From the IMG/VR virus record IMGVR_UViG_3300045930_000231, positions 1 to 32,369 of that record: a DNA stretch of 32,369 nt; one strand, written 5' to 3'. Origin of the DNA: a virus. A program made the position numbers and the translations under genes. Shown piece after piece: positions 28,826-32,369 of this stretch (the stretch's first letter is position 1; every line of letters begins with the position of its first letter). A model generated the notes under the pieces. It worked only from the letters and a program-made list of their open reading frames with translations, was not told the origin of the DNA and did no database searches.

Positions 28826-30076
28826 TTACGAAGCCGTGGTGATCAGCGAGAACGCGCCGTCGTCCACGACTGCTGCCTCGAACGCGCCGACGAGGCCGAC
28901 CTCGACACCGGCGATCGCCGGTTCCGACACGAACATCCGGACGGGTGCCCCGGCGTTCTCCGCGACAAGCAGCCCGTCGAGGTCACCGACGATGATCTCG
29001 CCGGCGTTCAGTCCACGCGACACGACGACCCGGAGCGGGCCGATTGCGCCCTGGCCGACGTCGATGAACTGTGAGAACGCAGCCGACGTCATCCCGAGCA
29101 GATACCCGAACCGGTCCGGCGCCATGATGATCGCGTTCGCGATCCTGCCGCTGTTCGCGAATACCTCGCCGTACCCGGCGCCGACCGCCGCGAGGAACGT
29201 CGCGAAGTCCGCCGACGTCGCGATCGGGCTCGAGACGTTGTTCAGGAACGCGGACGCAGAGACGACCGTGGCGGCGTCGGTCTCGGTCTTGAGCGCGTAG
29301 TCAGCGGCGATCGCCCTGAACCACAGGTCGAACGCCGACGGGGTTGAGAACTCGATCGCCTGCCAAGACAGGTTGCCGCCACCGAGATACGTGGTCGCGG
29401 TCTTCGTGACCATCGACACGTCCATCCCGGTGTTCCCGGCCTCGGTCTTCTGTGTGCCCTGGGCGGCAACGACCGGGGTTGCGTCGAGCTGCGGATACGT
29501 GACCGTGAGTTGCGTCAGCGTCGTCCGAGTCCCTGCCGCTTCGACCAGCGGCCTGCTGGAGTTCAGCACCTGGAAGATCTGCGCTAGATGCTGCGGCGGG
29601 CTGAGGCCGGCGATGTCCGACGTCAGCGTGCTTGCGGGTGCCCGCTCGAACGCCTCGAGCCGCTGCTCTGCCTTCTGAATCTCCGAGGTCGGAACCCCTG
29701 CGGCAGAGACCGCGCCTCGGGCATGGATGCTCTTGTGCGTGAGGAGCTGGTCGATCGCGATCTGACCGAGCGACCGGTAGATGACCTCGCCGTCCGGTCC
29801 CATGTCCGCGACACCACGCGCCGCGAGCGTTGCACGGCGCATCGCCTCGGACGCCGCGGCGGCGTTCCGGTCGGACGTGACCTGATCCGACCACACCGCG
29901 ATTTCGCCGTCGTAGTAGGCGAGGTCGGACCGGTACTTAGCGAGCGTCTCGTTTTGCGTTGCGTCCGGTGTCTTCCCGTCGAGTTCCTCGAGCAGTTGGC
30001 TCATCTTGCCGTGAACGATTTCCCGCGCGTCTACGCGGTTCTGGAGCGTCCGCTCCGTGGCTGTGTCAGCCATCAC
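28826..30076 (-). CDS. Major capsid protein (HK97 fold)
   Basis: The 416-aa protein follows portal and protease genes. The N-terminal 110 or so residues are a charged coiled coil (ERTLQNRVDAREIVHGKM ... SDQVTSDRNAAAA), the scaffold-like delta domain removed by the prohead protease. The rest has the HK97 pattern: a mature part with AFERAPAST..., beta-rich LTVTYPQLDATPVVAAQGTQKTEAGN, and a C-terminal GPLRVVVSRGLNAGEIIVGD. GTG at 30076 and ATG at 30073 both overlap the protease stop. Confidence 0.92.
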   Translation of the reverse strand: MMADTATERTLQNRVDAREIVHGKMSQLLEELDGKTPDATQNETLAKYRSDLAYYDGEIAVWSDQVTSDRNAAAASEAMRRATLAARGVADMGPDGEVIYRSLGQIAIDQLLTHKSIHARGAVSAAGVPTSEIQKAEQRLEAFERAPASTLTSDIAGLSPPQHLAQIFQVLNSSRPLVEAAGTRTTLTQLTVTYPQLDATPVVAAQGTQKTEAGNTGMDVSMVTKTATTYLGGGNLSWQAIEFSTPSAFDLWFRAIAADYALKTETDAATVVSASAFLNNVSSPIATSADFATFLAAVGAGYGEVFANSGRIANAIIMAPDRFGYLLGMTSAAFSQFIDVGQGAIGPLRVVVSRGLNAGEIIVGDLDGLLVAENAGAPVRMFVSEPAIAGVEVGLVGAFEAAVVDDGAFSLITTAS

Positions 30077-30762
30077 CCTTCCTCCGATGAGTGGTTTCCG
30101 TCGGTTCGGCGGGTGCCGTCATCGGGGGTGCCGGACTCGTCCGGGGTGCCCTCATCGGGGTGCGCCTTCAGGTAGCGGTCAGGCAAAACGATCCCCTGTG
30201 CGCGCAACCGCTCGACACGCTCAGGGTCAATGTCCACCGGCAACAGGTCGGCGTCCAAAGTCTGTTCTTCGTCCTCGTCCGGCGTGCGTACAGCCAGGAC
30301 GTCAGCACCGAGGTAGGCGCCATGCCGCGCGAACGCGAACCCGATCAGGTTGGCCTTCGCCCGTTGCATCACGCTGCCGGATTTCACGTTCCGTACCGGC
30401 ACGAACTCAGCTGACACCGAAGGTAGCGCGCCACCGTTCAGAAGCTCCAGCGTCGCGTCACCGCCGGCGGTCTTGTGGATCGTCGACGTCAGGTGGTAAC
30501 CGTCCGTCTCCTGTCGCAGCGACACGCCATGACCGACGATGTTCGCCGGACCCTTCATGTGTTCGTAGTTCGCGTGAATCCGGTTAGCCGCGTTGGTCTG
30601 ATGGTCGAAACAGCCGCGCAGGAACTCCTCCTCGTACGGCGCGAAGTCCGGCGGATCAGCGACGGTTGCCACGGTGTCAAACGGCACGATCCGCACATCC
30701 ACCGTCCTGCCCTCAACCTCGACGGCGGAGACCGCAATAGCCCGCTGCAGTACCTCGGTCAT
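30073..30762 (-). CDS. HK97-type prohead protease
   Basis: The 229-aa protein has the U35/HK97 protease core with H68 in HANYEHMKG and S115 in LPSVSAEFVP as likely catalytic residues, and a disordered acidic, Thr/Gly-rich tail. It matures the capsid by cutting scaffold segments. The gene lies between portal and capsid, in the standard order. The start at 30762 overlaps the portal stop as ATGA. Confidence 0.92.
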   Translation of the reverse strand: MTEVLQRAIAVSAVEVEGRTVDVRIVPFDTVATVADPPDFAPYEEEFLRGCFDHQTNAANRIHANYEHMKGPANIVGHGVSLRQETDGYHLTSTIHKTAGGDATLELLNGGALPSVSAEFVPVRNVKSGSVMQRAKANLIGFAFARHGAYLGADVLAVRTPDEDEEQTLDADLLPVDIDPERVERLRAQGIVLPDRYLKAHPDEGTPDESGTPDDGTRRTDGNHSSEEG

Positions 30763-31925
30763 GTCCTGCCACCTCCGATAGCTGTCAACCCACCTGGTTG
30801 CTGAGCCGGCGAAGCCTTCGCCACGGTCGGCGGGTCAGAGAGTTGCGGATCGTCCTCGGCCTCAACGGAACCCTCGATAGTGACGTCCGTGGCGTCCTGC
30901 TGAACCCACTGACCGGCAGGAAGCATCTGCGCCGACAACGCATCCATGATCCGTTTCGACCGAGTCCGCAGCCGCGTCAGCCACCACGCACGCATCAACG
31001 CCTCAGGGTTCTGGTACACCAGCCCGCCGGTCAACGCGATGTTCAACAGGATCGCCGGAACCCCATAAGCAGCGGCGAGCACGCGGGCGTTCCAGTCCTG
31101 CGTCTCGAGCAGCGACAGGTCCGCCGGGTTGATCGACAACGGCTCGAACGACCAGCCCTGACCTAGCACCGGAGGCGCCGCACCTCGAGCCGTCGTCCTG
31201 GCCACCCACTGCGTCTGCGCCGCCTCAGCCTGCTCAGCCGTCAACCGGTTCTCCGACTTCAGCACCGCCTGCGGAATCCCGCCCGCCGACACGTTCTGCG
31301 ACTGATCGCCCGCCGCCAACAACGAATACGCCGACTGGGCGAACGCCCTGATCGCGCTCGTCCCGTGCGCCGCGGTCGTCGGGTTCCGGTCAATCTGAAC
31401 CACCCGCGACGGCTCGAGCTCCCGGTCACCAAGCTTGAACACCTTCCGGCCCGTCTCCGTGTCAAACCGCGGCTCACACTCACTCGACGGGATCACCGTC
31501 CACCTGCGCGGATACCCCGACGCATAGAAGTCCGTCACGTACTGCAACGACCAGCCCCACCCGTCAATCTGGTCGTTGATCGCGTACAGCGCGTCACCGA
31601 TCCCGTTCGGAAACTGGACAGGGTCAGGCGACGACACCCACGCCGGCTCATCCACCCCCGGCGGACCGTGCCACTCGACCCTCATCGCGCTGATCTGCGA
31701 CGCGTTCAAATCCTGGCACACGTTCGACACCCACACCCGGCTAGCGAGGTCCGCGGTGCCGAACACCGACATGCCCGCGTCCCACTCGTTGTAGATGTTC
31801 GGAAGAATCGAGTTCCACAACGACATGCGAGTGCCCTCGAGCGGCTCCGGCGGATCGATGATCGTGACGCGCTCGAGCGCCGCCTCGCCCATCCAACCGG
31901 CGCGCAAGAACCTCGGTCGTCTCAT
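30759..31925 (-). CDS. Portal protein
   Basis: The 388-aa protein begins with ATG at 31925, overlapping the terminase stop as TGATG. It has the phage portal pattern: DLASRVWVSNVCQDLN, a long central part with YPRRWTVIP, HGTSAIRAFAQS, and a helical region LTAEQAEAAQTQW. It is a little short for an HK97-type portal, but the gene order terminase-portal-protease-capsid leaves no doubt. It forms the ring at the capsid vertex through which DNA passes. Confidence 0.9.
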   Translation of the reverse strand: MRRPRFLRAGWMGEAALERVTIIDPPEPLEGTRMSLWNSILPNIYNEWDAGMSVFGTADLASRVWVSNVCQDLNASQISAMRVEWHGPPGVDEPAWVSSPDPVQFPNGIGDALYAINDQIDGWGWSLQYVTDFYASGYPRRWTVIPSSECEPRFDTETGRKVFKLGDRELEPSRVVQIDRNPTTAAHGTSAIRAFAQSAYSLLAAGDQSQNVSAGGIPQAVLKSENRLTAEQAEAAQTQWVARTTARGAAPPVLGQGWSFEPLSINPADLSLLETQDWNARVLAAAYGVPAILLNIALTGGLVYQNPEALMRAWWLTRLRTRSKRIMDALSAQMLPAGQWVQQDATDVTIEGSVEAEDDPQLSDPPTVAKASPAQQPGGLTAIGGGRT

Positions 31926-32369
31926 CAGAACACCTGCATCGCGTTGCCAACTCCCGTCGACGCACCAAGCGCCAACGTCACCGCCACAAGCGGGCTGATG
32001 TTCACCGTCGAATGCTTCCGACCCCACGCCGACGAACCATCACCAATCGGACGCGCCTTCGCACCACGGATCGCATCCCTAAGTTCCTCCGACCCCAAGT
32101 GACACACCTCACCCTCCGACACCATGTCGACGAACCGGCCCCACGCCTGACCATGCTCCGTCGCGTTCACAACCTCGATCCGCAACCCCGCGTCCTTTAG
32201 CGGCTGCAACAGCGAGCTCGCCGGCCCGGTCGCATCGACAACCCAGCACTCGAACAGCCCCCGCTCGTCCATCTGCACGATCCGATCGACCATCCAGCCG
32301 GTGCCCACCCGGTGCTCGTGCACCTCCACCTGGAACACACCCCGGTCGTTCCGGCCCGCGACCGCAATC
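31925..32369 (-). CDS. terL: Terminase large subunit, C-terminal part (continues from position 1)
   Basis: This fragment contains the last part of the nuclease domain, including D378 in VVDATGP, and ends at the TGA overlapping the portal start. Bases 32243-32369 duplicate 1-127, so the unique part is 31925-32242 (105 codons plus stop). It joins codon 375 at positions 3-1 without a frame change. The whole protein is about 480 aa. Confidence 0.92.
   Translation of the reverse strand, partial: IAVAGRNDRGVFQVEVHEHRVGTGWMVDRIVQMDERGLFECWVVDATGPASSLLQPLKDAGLRIEVVNATEHGQAWGRFVDMVSEGEVCHLGSEELRDAIRGAKARPIGDGSSAWGRKHSTVNISPLVAVTLALGASTGVGNAMQVF
32243..32369. repeat. Right copy of the 127-bp terminal overlap
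   Basis: Identical to bases 1-127. It should be counted once; removing it gives a closed 32,242-bp circle. Confidence 0.93.

Overview
The window is an apparently complete, circularly closed genome of a temperate, tailed double-stranded DNA phage with a long non-contractile tail (siphovirus). The last 127 bases (32243-32369) repeat the first 127 (1-127) exactly, and the large terminase gene reads in frame across that junction, so the real unit is about 32,242 bp. The high GC content, frequent GTG and TTG starts, the HNH-terminase arrangement, a sigma-like gene and short secreted/lipoprotein genes all point to a high-GC Gram-positive host, most likely an actinobacterium. This is inference; nothing names the host.

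Nearly every gene is on the minus strand, in one chain that runs from about 10.75 kb down to 1 and then, across the circle junction, from 32.24 kb down to 11.6 kb. Neighbours usually overlap by ATGA, GTGA or TGATG, so most ribosomes probably re-initiate from gene to gene. Only two genes are on the plus strand: an XRE-type repressor and a small lipoprotein (10805-11616), a typical lysogeny pair.

Layout in transcription order. (i) Switch and early region, 10.79-1.44 kb: divergent promoter region, ribbon-helix-helix regulator, small proteins, RecT-like annealing protein with RecE-like exonuclease, coiled-coil proteins, tyrosine integrase, MT-A70 DNA methyltransferase, a tRNA/tmRNA 3'-end-like attP, sigma-like factor, small membrane protein with a lytic transglycosylase, zinc-binding small proteins, RuvC-like resolvase and replication-initiation genes. 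(ii) Packaging and head, 1.37 kb through the junction to 28.8 kb: HNH protein, large terminase, portal, prohead protease, HK97-type capsid protein. (iii) A five-gene accessory structural block, 28.75-24.2 kb, including a secreted beta-helix protein and a protein of about 12 tandem repeats. (iv) Connector and tail terminator, then a cassette of four glycan/cell-wall-type enzymes, 23.1-20.5 kb, placed directly before the major tail protein. (v) Tail: major tail protein, tail assembly chaperone with a -1 frameshift product, gp10-like protein, tape measure, baseplate/tip proteins. (vi) Lysis: M23-like peptidase and several small membrane proteins, ending in a 4-base convergent overlap with the lipoprotein gene.

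Points most worth a second look: the acyltransferase/Rossmann/deacetylase/glycosyltransferase cassette; mutually exclusive RNA pairings that could hide the ribosome site of a replication gene; the attP flanked by direct repeats; strong hairpins after both the capsid and tail-tube genes; and a -1 frame in the tail chaperone that has no start codon of its own.
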